Positions 7,901 to 14,737 of a stretch of 64,000 nucleotides of DNA are shown one piece after another. The notes below the pieces were generated by a model that ran no database searches, was not told where the DNA came from, and saw only the letters and a list, made by a program, of their open reading frames with translations. Each line of letters starts with the position of its first letter. The first letter of the stretch is position 1. The stretch covers positions 1 through 64,000 of the forward strand of contig LVWS01000015.1 in assembly GCA_002083365.1 (NCBI GenBank), in the 5' to 3' direction. The position numbers and the translations under genes are program-made. This DNA is from Nitrospira sp. SG-bin1. GTDB taxonomy: Bacteria; Nitrospirota; Nitrospiria; Nitrospirales; Nitrospiraceae.

Positions 7901-7926
7901 AATAATTCTTTCTGAAGAAAAGTCAA
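7901..7926 (-). promoter_or_regulatory. Promoter P2 (TTGACT-N14-ATTATT)
   Basis: Minus strand: TTGACT (7926-7921), 14 bases, ATTATT (7906-7901). It drives the two-gene unit 7705-7255 with a long leader of about 190 bases. Confidence 0.55.
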
Positions 7927-8104
7927 CGGCGCCCAGGCTCCCCAGGCCTCCGTCCATCCCTATCCGTCGCTATGATTGTGGAAATGGGACCGCCTGGAAG
8001 GAGGAGCCGTGACGCGGCGGATGCGATGCATGAATCAAGCGAAGCCAAGGCTATCAAACCGCGATTCTCGGAAGATCCATGCGTTGTGCGATCCCTAGCC
8101 CCCC
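7927..8104. other. Spacer between divergent promoters P2 and P4
   Basis: No convincing gene. A 29-codon frame (GTG 8009 to TAG 8098) has a very good GGAAGGAGG site but a nondescript basic product (MTRRMRCMNQAKPRL); it could be a leader peptide or chance. Confidence 0.3.
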
Positions 8105-8130
8105 TTGACTCATCAAAGTTCGGTATTATT
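8105..8130 (+). promoter_or_regulatory. Promoter P4 of the second hsp20 unit
   Basis: TTGACT (8105-8110), 14 bases, ATTATT (8125-8130), the fourth copy of the shared pattern. As sigma-70 it reads TTGACT-N17-ATTAAT. It lies about 155 bases before the hsp20 ATG. Confidence 0.6.
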
Positions 8131-8139
8131 AATACGCCC

Positions 8140-8288
8140 AGTTGACAGGCTGGACTGGATGGACTTTGGTGAAGGGCCCACTGTCTAGCCAGCTGTCATG
8201 GCGGTGTTCGACCCGGCCCTTCACGCAGTCCTCCACTTCAGCTCGATCATTCACAACCCTATTCATACACCCACAAGGAGGTCTTGCT
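8140..8288 (+). promoter_or_regulatory. Structured hsp20 leader, candidate RNA thermometer
   Basis: GTGAAGGGCC (8169-8178) pairs perfectly with GGCCCTTCAC (8215-8224). Just after it, AGTCCTCC (8227-8234) can pair with GGAGGTCT (8277-8284), which contains the Shine-Dalgarno, with a single internal U-U mismatch. Long imperfectly paired leaders that mask the ribosome site are typical of bacterial hsp20 thermosensors (ROSE/fourU type). Thermal behaviour is inference. Confidence 0.4.
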
Positions 8289-8723
8289 ATGACTTGGGCA
8301 AACCAAGTGCCGGTGCTGTTCCATAACGGATCGATTGAATCACAGATTGATGGTCTGCTTGAGGATGCGATTCGTGCTGCAAGTGCATCGCCGCAAAATT
8401 GGGACCCAGCATGCAACATATTTGAGAACTCCCATGGATTTACAGTTGAGATGGCGTTACCGGGGATGGAGCCGAGCCAGATCGACGTGCAAGTTGAGAA
8501 CGATGTCCTTCGAGTGAAAGGGGAACGCAAGAGTGAGACGTCAGAACGAATCAAGTGGTACACGCGCAATATTCCGGAGGGTGTCTTCTCCTGTTCCTTC
8601 AAGCTTCCGGCATATGTGGACCATGAAAAATCCATGGCCTCGTATAGACATGGGGTTCTGACGATCGCTTTCGTCAAACGCGAGGAAGCAAAACCTCGTC
8701 GCATTATGATCGAGAGTCAGTAA
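8289..8723 (+). CDS. Small heat-shock protein, Hsp20/alpha-crystallin family
   Basis: A 144-residue holdase. I start it at ATG 8289 behind CAAGGAGG, not at the longer frame from 8142, which lies in the structured leader. The alpha-crystallin domain spans about residues 40-140: NSHGFTVEMALPGMEPSQID, then VENDVLRVKGERKSE, and YRHGVLTIAFVKREEAKPRR carrying the GVLxI motif. The C-terminal RRIMIES stands where the IxI oligomerisation motif usually is. It heads a plus-strand run of small genes to 10793, with a strong hairpin directly after it. Confidence 0.92.
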   Translation: MTWANQVPVLFHNGSIESQIDGLLEDAIRAASASPQNWDPACNIFENSHGFTVEMALPGMEPSQIDVQVENDVLRVKGERKSETSERIKWYTRNIPEGVFSCSFKLPAYVDHEKSMASYRHGVLTIAFVKREEAKPRRIMIESQ

Positions 8724-8738
8724 GTCTTGCTCCAGCGG

Positions 8739-8773
8739 CTCGCCGGCGCTCCGAATCGAGGACCGCCGGCGAG
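8739..8773 (+). terminator. Stem-loop between hsp20 and the secreted protein gene
   Basis: CTCGCCGGCG (8739-8748) and CGCCGGCGAG (8764-8773) form a perfect 10-bp GC-rich stem with a 15-base loop, 15 bases past the hsp20 stop. No U-tract follows, so it may be a partial terminator or a 3' stabiliser between hsp20 and downstream genes. Confidence 0.5.
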
Positions 8774-8796
8774 TCCTCAGGTCTGAGGTGGTGATC

Positions 8797-9189
8797 ATGC
8801 GGATCGGTCGGTTGATCAGGAGTCTCGTGCTGGCTGGTTCAGTCCTGATGTGGATGCAAACAACGTCGGTTCAGGCCGGCGGTGAATCGTATGCTTTGGG
8901 CTACGACGTGATCGGTCAAGCCGAAAAGGTATTGAAACAAGCCGCCGCAAACAGTCCGAAGTGGCATGGCAAGCCGGATTCCGTTGAGCGCGAGATCTAC
9001 GACATTACGTTTTTGCTGGAGCAAGCTTGCCGAGCGGCTGACACAGCGAATGACGCGGCCATGAAAGGTTCCGCTTACCAGGCGCTCTTTTTGCTGCAAC
9101 GGGCTGTCGCGCGAGGCGACTTTGATCCGGGCACGGTTGAGCCGATTTTCACATTAATCAGACGACTATTACCGAATGTGTCGGTTTAG
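8797..9189 (+). CDS. Small secreted protein, paralogue of 5796-6182
   Basis: A 130-residue protein with signal peptide (MRIGRLIRSLVLAGSVLMW, cleaved near VQAGG). ATG 8797 is preferred to GTG 8788 because GAGGTGG lies 7 bases before it. The mature domain is helical; VEREIYDITFLLEQACRAAD and EPIFTLIRRLLP correspond to the paralogue at 5796-6182. It follows hsp20 on the same strand, and the paralogue lies near the other hsp20, so both are likely co-regulated with chaperones. Periplasmic; function unknown. Confidence 0.7.
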   Translation: MRIGRLIRSLVLAGSVLMWMQTTSVQAGGESYALGYDVIGQAEKVLKQAAANSPKWHGKPDSVEREIYDITFLLEQACRAADTANDAAMKGSAYQALFLLQRAVARGDFDPGTVEPIFTLIRRLLPNVSV

Positions 9190-9190
9190 A

Positions 9191-9208
9191 CCGGCGAGAT
9201 ATCGCCGG
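9191..9208 (+). terminator. Short hairpin after the secreted protein gene
   Basis: CCGGCGA and TCGCCGG form a perfect 7-bp stem with a GATA loop two bases past the stop at 9189. No U-tract, so attenuation or 3' end protection is as likely as termination. Confidence 0.4.
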
Positions 9209-9273
9209 AATAAGCCCAGACTTGCGACGAGGTGATGGACTTCTTGTGACAGAACGGAAAGGAGGTGAACACG

Positions 9274-9450
9274 ATGATGGATATGAGCTCGATGATTGAT
9301 GCGAGCTTGGCATTCGGCGGGGCCATTGCGGTGGTACTGATCGGGATTTCGATGTTGTCCTCGGAATCCACCACCGTGTCCACGTCCTCCGAGGAAACAG
9401 GGCGTCAATCCGATCGCACTCACTATCCGCCCTTCCAGGCCGCAGCTTAG
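9274..9450 (+). CDS. Small membrane protein
   Basis: A 58-residue product (MMDMSSMIDASLAFGGAIAV): one hydrophobic segment (about residues 10-30) followed by a Ser/Thr-rich hydrophilic tail ending PPFQAAA. AAAGGAGG lies 8 bases before ATG 9274; a GTG at 9265 overlaps this site and is not used. No family recognised. It belongs to the run of small stress-island genes on the plus strand. Confidence 0.5.
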   Translation: MMDMSSMIDASLAFGGAIAVVLIGISMLSSESTTVSTSSEETGRQSDRTHYPPFQAAA

Positions 9451-9486
9451 TCAGACTCGAGCGTGGAGTGAAACAGGAAGGATGCG

Positions 9487-9591
9487 ATGGTGCCATTTCA
9501 GATGCCGAGACTTCAATGGAAAGAATGGAACGCAAGTGTCCTGCGGTGGTTTGACTATTCCTCGTGGCCACGCACGTGGTGGACCCGATGA
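9487..9591 (+). CDS. Possible 34-residue Trp-rich microprotein
   Basis: ATG 9487 follows AGGAAGGATGCG and opens a 34-codon frame ending at TGA 9591. The product has six Trp (e.g. LQWKEWNAS and SSWPRTWWTR) and a strong basic charge, suggesting a membrane-surface peptide. Competing frames across this interval look less protein-like. No homologue recognised. Confidence 0.3.
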   Translation: MVPFQMPRLQWKEWNASVLRWFDYSSWPRTWWTR

Positions 9592-9650
9592 GGCGCAGGG
9601 ACATCCGGCGTGGAGGTCCCTGCTGCAAGCCGAACAAAAAGGAGGAACGT

Positions 9651-10325
9651 ATGATGACACTCAAATCTAGCATGCTGCTCGCACTCGTTATGTTCTGCTT
9701 GGTAGGGGGAGTCTCAACAACGCCGGGAATAGCCGCTGAAGGTGTGCCAATGAACGCCGTCCTGCCGCGCGCATTTCAGAGCGCTCAGTTGGGGATGACC
9801 CTGTCTGAATTCGCGGCTGTCGTGCCCGAGGCCAAGCGAGTTTCACTTGGAGGGCGGGATCAGGCTGAACGTACCGTGGTGGTTTCGGCGAAGGATCGGC
9901 CCCTTCAACGCATTGAATATCGTTTCTACGATGATCGGCTCCAAGAAATAGTCATCCATTACCACCATGGCGAAGTGCCCGGTGGATATCCGGGACTGCT
10001 CGAAAGATTACGCGAGTCCTATGGGAAGCCGATGAGCCAGAATCTGCAAGAATATTATACGAAGCCCGAAGCCTTCTCACAGAAGAAAACCGTCTGGATG
10101 GATCATGCCACGATGGCCAGTTTAACGGAAACTCGCAAAATGAATGGGGACCAACGCGAACTGGTCTTGGCGATAACGGATCGCAGTCCTCAACAGGCCT
10201 CCAAGGAGGATCAAGAGCGTCGCCAGCAAGAACTCAGCATCCCGATTCCATTGCCTGACCATCCGATACAGAACAAGCAGGCCGCAGTGCTTCATAGTGC
10301 TTCATTTAGCCCATCAGGAAGATAG
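9651..10325 (+). CDS. Exported hypothetical protein
   Basis: A 224-residue protein starting at ATG 9651 behind AAAAAGGAGG; upstream in-frame starts lack a ribosome site. The signal peptide (MMTLKSSMLLALVMFCLVGG) probably ends at GIAAEG (about residue 26). The mature part opens with FQSAQLGMTLSEFAAVVPEA, a form seen in periplasmic beta-sandwich proteins where a LGMT-type motif precedes a compact alpha/beta domain. An extended strand region (RIEYRFYDDRLQEIVIHY) and a charged tail follow. No enzyme motif seen. Within the hsp20-linked run, so an envelope-stress role is plausible. Confidence 0.65.
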   Translation: MMTLKSSMLLALVMFCLVGGVSTTPGIAAEGVPMNAVLPRAFQSAQLGMTLSEFAAVVPEAKRVSLGGRDQAERTVVVSAKDRPLQRIEYRFYDDRLQEIVIHYHHGEVPGGYPGLLERLRESYGKPMSQNLQEYYTKPEAFSQKKTVWMDHATMASLTETRKMNGDQRELVLAITDRSPQQASKEDQERRQQELSIPIPLPDHPIQNKQAAVLHSASFSPSGR

Positions 10326-10426
10326 TCACGCAAATGGGTAAGGTGGTTTCGAGATAGTGACGCGAACATCAAGAAAGAATCATGTGAGACTGGCAGTGCA
10401 GTGTGTACGAAAGGAGGTGGCTGACC

Positions 10427-10510
10427 ATGAGATACGTGTCTTGGGTTTTCGCGCTTATCGCGACGTGGCTCATCGTGGCGCCTTTCATGGTCGCGATGCG
10501 GATCGTGTGA
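10427..10510 (+). CDS. Truncated SPW-type membrane peptide
   Basis: A 27-residue frame (MRYVSWVFALIATWLIVAPF) with an excellent AAAGGAGGTGG site. It closely matches the first 25 residues of the next gene (MKYLPWILAVVGSWLIAAPF), so it is a shortened tandem paralogue: one membrane helix with the SPW-type W...W.. APF pattern. Either a cut-down relic or a functional single-helix microprotein; the intact translation signal favours expression. Confidence 0.45.
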   Translation: MRYVSWVFALIATWLIVAPFMVAMRIV

Positions 10511-10604
10511 CGATGTGATTCTATGATGATGAGGAAAAAGCGTGGTGCCCTATTCCACAACTTGGGAGTGTGAAGGGAACGCAGGAGGAAGGAGGTGAGC
10601 GGGC

Positions 10605-10793
10605 ATGAAATATCTCCCTTGGATCTTAGCTGTCGTGGGGAGCTGGCTCATCGCGGCGCCCTTTCTGCTCGACTATGCCAGTGCGGACGTTGCAAAAAAT
10701 AATGATGTAGGGGTTGGTGTGATCATGGTCTTAGGCGCGCTGATATGGGGATTCTCTCAGCTGCGTCACCATGGTTCCAGCGTTGACATGTAG
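10605..10793 (+). CDS. SPW-repeat-like small membrane protein
   Basis: A 62-residue protein with two membrane helices (PWILAVVGSWLIAAPFLL and GVGVIMVLGALIWGFS). The W..A..G.WL..APF pattern is that of the SPW repeat family (PF03779), small integral membrane proteins of unknown function. AAGGAGGTGAG lies before the ATG. It is the last gene of the plus-strand stress-island run, followed by a hairpin at 10821-10850. Confidence 0.6.
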   Translation: MKYLPWILAVVGSWLIAAPFLLDYASADVAKNNDVGVGVIMVLGALIWGFSQLRHHGSSVDM

Positions 10794-10820
10794 GCACAGC
10801 GTCGGTAGCCAAAACTTGAG

Positions 10821-10850
10821 GGGGCTTGGCTTTGTCCCAAGTCAAGCCCC
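10821..10850 (+). terminator. Hairpin at the end of the stress-island run
   Basis: GGGGCTTG (10821-10828) and CAAGCCCC (10843-10850) form a perfect 8-bp stem 27 bases past the stop at 10793. The U-tract is poor, but position and stem strength fit a terminator shared with the convergent tadA side. Confidence 0.5.
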
Positions 10851-10918
10851 ATACATGAGTTTACGAACAGGAACCCCAGGGATTCACTGGATTCACTCCA
10901 TGCCAATTCATCATACGC

Positions 10919-11440
10919 TCATGAGTGTTGTTCGGTTTTTATTCTCCCCGGATCCTCGTCTCTCAGCAGTCTGAAAAAGTCTTGCAGTAACGCGCGACTT
11001 TTCTGTTCGTGCACACCGCCCACCACGTCGACTCTGTGATTGAGCCTCCGCTCGGCCGGAATATCCAAGATCGATCCGCATGCCCCGGCTTTGGAATCCC
11101 ACGCTCCGAACACCAGCCGTGCAATCCGGGCTTGTATGATCGCTCCGGCGCACATGGGACAGGGTTCCAGCGTCACGTAGAGCGTTGTTCCGGTGAGCCG
11201 CCATGTCCGCAACCGTTCGGCAGCTCTCCGGATCACGATCATTTCCGCATGGGCCGTCGGGTCCTGAAAAACCTCCCGATAATTGTGGCCGGCCGCGAGC
11301 ACTTCATGGTTGTGTACGAGGACTGCCCCGATAGGAACTTCTCCTACAAGCGGGGCAAGGGCGGCCTGCTGTAGGGCGAGCTCCATGTAGTGGGGATCGC
11401 CCGGTTCGTGCTGCATCGACGGGGAGGACGTGAAATTCAT
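10919..11440 (-). CDS. tadA: tRNA-specific adenosine deaminase
   Basis: Deaminates A34 to inosine in the tRNA-Arg(ACG) anticodon. The cytidine-deaminase-fold zinc site is intact: HAE (His64, Glu66 proton shuttle) and PCPMC (Cys94, Cys97), numbering from ATG 11440. GEVPIGAVLV and the helical C-terminus (LLQDFFRLLR) match TadA. Possible starts are 11461, 11440 and 11416; none has a strong ribosome site, and 11440 gives 173 residues, close to family length. It lies downstream of the anti-sigma gene on the same strand, over 100 bases away, so it is probably independent. Confidence 0.93.
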   Translation of the reverse strand: MNFTSSPSMQHEPGDPHYMELALQQAALAPLVGEVPIGAVLVHNHEVLAAGHNYREVFQDPTAHAEMIVIRRAAERLRTWRLTGTTLYVTLEPCPMCAGAIIQARIARLVFGAWDSKAGACGSILDIPAERRLNHRVDVVGGVHEQKSRALLQDFFRLLRDEDPGRIKTEQHS

Positions 11441-11551
11441 GGTCACGGCGCATGCTAGCATAAAAGCCGGAGACGGCGACAGGAGAGAGGGGAAAGAGGA
11501 TTCGCCCGGGCTGGGTTCCCGATGTCGAACGAGGACAATCGGCCCACGATC

Positions 11552-12205
11552 CTAGGGGATGTTCGCCGATCTCCCGTTGCCTTGGGCCAACTGCGCTTTT
11601 AACTCTTCCAGTTCGGCCTCTCGCTGAATCAACTGATCTCTGACCTCTGCCAGTTCAGCCACGCGGCGCTGCAGTTCCTCTCGGGTTTGCGCGAGCGTTT
11701 CATCGCGCTCGCTGAGCTGCTGTCGGAGAGTTGCCAACTGTAAGCCGGTTTCTTCCGCTTGAGATTGCAGCCGCGCGAGCTTTTCCGTGTCTTCGGCGAT
11801 GTGGGTGGAAGAAGTCCAGCCAAAAACCACCAGGATGATCAGGACCACAAAGACGACCATGCCCAAAGCCCATCCGAATGAGGATGCCGGTGGAGATGAC
11901 GGGGGAAAAAGATGTTTCATCCATTCGCCGGGCTCGAGACTCTGCTTGGGGGACGATGGAGTTTCCGGTTCCGTGGCGGGGAGGGACAGCCGAGACGACA
12001 TGATTTTGCCTTTTAAGGTGCGGGGAGGAGGTATGAGCGTGAGCCCGAAGGGTAACGTGACCGCCACCGCCTGGTATTCTTTCAGCGTCGCGCGACAAGA
12101 AAGGCAGCCTGAAAGCAGATGGACGTCCAACGCTTGCCGTTCGATCCGGTCGAGTGCTCCTGCAGCGTAGAGCGGAACGGCGGTTTCCAGATCATCATGC
12201 GTCAT
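11552..12205 (-). CDS. Membrane anti-sigma factor with coiled-coil C-terminus
   Basis: A 217-residue protein. The N-terminal 60 residues form an anti-sigma-like domain with a His/Cys cluster (DVHLLSGCLSCRATL), a variant of the HxxxCxxC zinc anti-sigma motif with one extra residue. A membrane segment follows (about 111-130, ALGMVVFVVLIILVVFGW). The C-terminal 75 residues are a long heptad coiled coil (LQSQAEETGLQLATLRQQLS onward) facing the periplasm, more likely a protein-protein sensor than an enzyme. It overlaps the sigma gene by 4 bases (ATGA), the usual arrangement for a sigma factor and its inhibitor. Confidence 0.8.
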   Translation of the reverse strand: MTHDDLETAVPLYAAGALDRIERQALDVHLLSGCLSCRATLKEYQAVAVTLPFGLTLIPPPRTLKGKIMSSRLSLPATEPETPSSPKQSLEPGEWMKHLFPPSSPPASSFGWALGMVVFVVLIILVVFGWTSSTHIAEDTEKLARLQSQAEETGLQLATLRQQLSERDETLAQTREELQRRVAELAEVRDQLIQREAELEELKAQLAQGNGRSANIP

Positions 12206-12807
12206 ACCGCTTCATCCTGTTCCCAGTATGATTGTAGTGACTCACGCAGTTGCGACATGCCGAGGGCGATGCCGCTCTTCACCGCCTCCACCGGCTGATG
12301 AAGCTGCGCCGCAATCTCCGTATCCGGCAAGCCTTCATAGTAGGCGAGCTCGATCACTTGCTGTTGTATCGGGGTCAAGTTGGCCCACGCTTCCCTCATC
12401 AGGCTTCGCAGTTTTTGATCGGCCTGTGAATCGAAAGCGTAGGAATCTCGGTCGCCGACTTGGTGCGCCTGGGCCGCATCAGTGAACGGACCTACCGAGC
12501 GGGCCGGCCGAGCTCCACGCGTTCGTAATCGGTCGACCGCACGATTGCGGGTCAGGGTGATGAGCCAGGCGATGGGTGTGCCTCGACCGACATCGTACCG
12601 AACCGCTCTTCTCCAGACGTCGAGGTAGATCTCCTGGAGCACGTCCGCCGCTTCTTCACGGTTGCCGAGGATGCGGGATGCGAGGCTGAATAACACGGTA
12701 CTGGATTGATCGTAGAGCTGGCCAAGGGCATGGTGCTCGCCTTTGGCGACTCGGGCCACGAGTTTTGAGTCAATGGCTGAGGCGGCACATTGAGAAGATG
12801 TGTCCAT
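12202..12807 (-). CDS. ECF sigma factor (RpoE/SigK type)
   Basis: A 201-residue sigma-70-family extracytoplasmic-function factor from ATG 12807 (a TTG at 12831 is also in frame). Region 2 includes ALGQLYDQSSTVLFSLASRI and AADVLQEIYLDVWRRA, the core-binding and -10-recognising helices. Region 4 begins LTPIQQQVIELAYYEGLPDTE and carries a helix-turn-helix for the -35. Translationally coupled to the anti-sigma factor. It starts about 80 bases after the terminator of the peptide operon, so its relation to that operon is unproven. Confidence 0.9.
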   Translation of the reverse strand: MDTSSQCAASAIDSKLVARVAKGEHHALGQLYDQSSTVLFSLASRILGNREEAADVLQEIYLDVWRRAVRYDVGRGTPIAWLITLTRNRAVDRLRTRGARPARSVGPFTDAAQAHQVGDRDSYAFDSQADQKLRSLMREAWANLTPIQQQVIELAYYEGLPDTEIAAQLHQPVEAVKSGIALGMSQLRESLQSYWEQDEAV

Positions 12808-12887
12808 AAGGATGTTGTGTGGAGTATCCAAGGTACCGATCGGTTAACCGGTGACCACTATAGCATCCCCGATGCACTCGACGAAGA

Positions 12888-12907
12888 AATCGCGCAAAGG
12901 TTGCGCG
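12888..12907 (-). terminator. Rho-independent terminator of the peptide-modification operon
   Basis: On the minus strand CGCGCAA-CCT-TTGCGCG is a perfect 7-bp stem with a 3-base loop followed by ATTTCTTC. It lies 29 bases past the S26 gene stop and before the sigma-factor gene, marking the operon's 3' end. Confidence 0.65.
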
Positions 12908-12935
12908 GATTACTCCACGACACAAAGTGGAAATC

Positions 12936-13781
12936 CTATTGCTTTCTACTTGTCGTTGAGCTCAGGTCCGAACGAGATGGAATGAGGAGTGGCGAGAATG
13001 GGTCAACCGCGTCAAAGAGCACCCGCGTGGTCTGTCGTTGAAGCAGCGGCCGCATGCGTATGTGCCACGGATCGAGCGTGCAGGTTCCCAGATAGGCAAA
13101 GCCAGCCCTCACGACAAGCACGAGATTGTTGCGATTCAACGGCGAGAGATCTTGTAAGCAACGGGCAAGTCGATCGGAATGAACGCGCTGTCGTAGGACA
13201 TAGCCTTCGAGGGTGTTCAGTGACACTCTCTCCATGATCTCGATGATCATCAACCTTTGCAGGATGTGGAGGACAACGCGCTCGGCGCCGGGGAAACTCG
13301 CGACGGCATTCACCCACCGCAGGGCAAGCCGCCTTGCCAGCCCTCCACCCCACCGGAAGGGGTGAGTCCATAGAGAATCATCCGACCGCACTCGCTGCGG
13401 GTTTCTAGAGGGGCAAACGGCAATGCGTTGCCCATGGCGTAAGAGAAAACCGACTCGGCCGACGATCCGTCGGCTGTCAACTTCTTCGAAGGGCCCGGTA
13501 TTCGCGTCCCCGCGCAAGAACAGCCGATGGCCATCGATGCGGTGAATGCGATGGCAGACCAACAGACGATCATATCGGAACACCACGACCTCGCCGACCC
13601 GGAGATGGTCCGCCTGTTCCAGCCCGAGCGCATCGCCCAGTTGGAGTGTCGGAGTCATGCTCTCGGATTTCACGATGGGAATCAGGAGATTCCACAGCGC
13701 CGCTTCTTGGACTGTTTCAGGTAATTGGTCGACCGAGAAGTGTGTGGAGGCGTTCACCGGGCTACGGAGTCGAGCGATCAT
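12936..13781 (-). CDS. SipW-type S26 signal-peptidase-like protein with extra C-terminal domain
   Basis: A 281-residue protein starting at ATG 13781, overlapping the nucleotidyltransferase stop by ATGA. Residues 33-115 are an S24/S26 peptidase core: SESMTPTL with nucleophile Ser41, DALGLEQADHLRVGEVVVFR, then VCHRIHRI with His77 in the place of the Ser-His dyad of SipW/ER-type peptidases, and LFLRGDANTGPFE. The domain lacks an obvious membrane anchor. Residues about 170-281 form an unassigned domain (MIIEIMERVSLNTLEGYVLR and LVVRAGFAYLGTCTLDPWHI). In this operon it is the best candidate for removing the leader of the 16675-16920 peptide. It is the last gene before the terminator. Confidence 0.75.
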   Translation of the reverse strand: MIARLRSPVNASTHFSVDQLPETVQEAALWNLLIPIVKSESMTPTLQLGDALGLEQADHLRVGEVVVFRYDRLLVCHRIHRIDGHRLFLRGDANTGPFEEVDSRRIVGRVGFLLRHGQRIAVCPSRNPQRVRSDDSLWTHPFRWGGGLARRLALRWVNAVASFPGAERVVLHILQRLMIIEIMERVSLNTLEGYVLRQRVHSDRLARCLQDLSPLNRNNLVLVVRAGFAYLGTCTLDPWHIRMRPLLQRQTTRVLFDAVDPFSPLLIPSRSDLSSTTSRKQ

Positions 13782-14737
13782 GAGCACGGCCTCCGTAGTG
13801 TGGTCAGTCGTTTGAACACTCGGCCACTTAAGAGGAGGGCGGCTCCTAGGAGGTGACGGATACGTAACAGTCTCATTCGCCAAGGCCTGGCCTGTGCTGC
13901 CGCGCCATATCGGTAGGAGAGAAATACGGAGGAAGGATAAAAACGTTGTTTCAGCCAGGCCAACTTGTTCAGACCAGGTTGCGTGCAGAACAAGAGGAGA
14001 TGTCCTACCTCAGGCAGGGGAGTCGGAGTCACGAGTTTCCTGAGCAGCCAAGTCAACATCAATTCGTTCCAGCTCATCGGAGCCAAGAGGGCCAGGACGG
14101 TATCAGGAATGGCGACGGTGGGGATGATCGTTCGCACATGATGCAAACCATGGAATAGGGGCACCTGCAGCATGGCGCCCTTCGTTCGTGCAACGACCGT
14201 AGGCCATGCGGGCGCTTCTTTTTCGATAAGCAATTTCACGTCCTGGACAAATGCTGCGGACAGCTCTCCTCGGTGAATCACGGCATAGGCCGTGAGATAG
14301 ATCAGCAGGTCCGCTGTATCGAGGTAAGAAATAGGAGTGCCGTCGAACTGTCTGGTGGGTGCACGGCTCCATAGATCCGCCAACCCTCGCGCATCGAGAT
14401 ACCAGATGTTCGTAGTCAGGTCGAGCGTCAGACTTCGGTCAGAGGAGACATAGGAAGGGTTGCCGTCGATCTGTTGCGTAAAGTCCAGGTCTCGAAGTAG
14501 TCGATCGATGGCAGGTAAATCCGACTCGTGGGTCAGCAGGTCGACATCCGAAAGAGGGCGTGCTCCCCGCACGCCGTACAGACGGGGAAGCACATCCGCG
14601 CCTTTCAGCACAATGAAGGCAATCCCTTCTTGATGGAATCGCCGGGCGATCAGTGCAAATTGTGCCAGGACCGTTCGGTTTCTCGCGCTGACGTGAGAGT
14701 AGACCTCAAGCAGGTCGTCGAGGGTCGAGGAGGCCAT
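13778..14737 (-). CDS. PF14907-type nucleotidyltransferase
   Basis: A 319-residue protein of the uncharacterised nucleotidyltransferase family (NTP_transf_5-like). Residues 40-70 show FIVLKGADVLPRLYG and ARPLSDVDLL; Asp64 and Asp66 are the metal-binding DxD pair of the pol-beta fold, and LKG is the family's signature strand. The rest is helical. In lasso-peptide and exosortase-linked clusters such enzymes accompany HPr-kinase-like proteins and are thought to extend a phosphorylated residue. Both types are present here, so it probably acts on the peptide or a carrier. Its start overlaps the radical SAM gene end. Confidence 0.78.
   Translation of the reverse strand: MASSTLDDLLEVYSHVSARNRTVLAQFALIARRFHQEGIAFIVLKGADVLPRLYGVRGARPLSDVDLLTHESDLPAIDRLLRDLDFTQQIDGNPSYVSSDRSLTLDLTTNIWYLDARGLADLWSRAPTRQFDGTPISYLDTADLLIYLTAYAVIHRGELSAAFVQDVKLLIEKEAPAWPTVVARTKGAMLQVPLFHGLHHVRTIIPTVAIPDTVLALLAPMSWNELMLTWLLRKLVTPTPLPEVGHLLLFCTQPGLNKLAWLKQRFYPSSVFLSYRYGAAAQARPWRMRLLRIRHLLGAALLLSGRVFKRLTTLRRPCS

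Noticed and set aside
12202..12807. ECF sigma factor as the operon's dedicated regulator
   Set aside because: A terminator at 12888-12907 separates it from the peptide operon and I found no matching promoter motif, so only adjacency supports the link.
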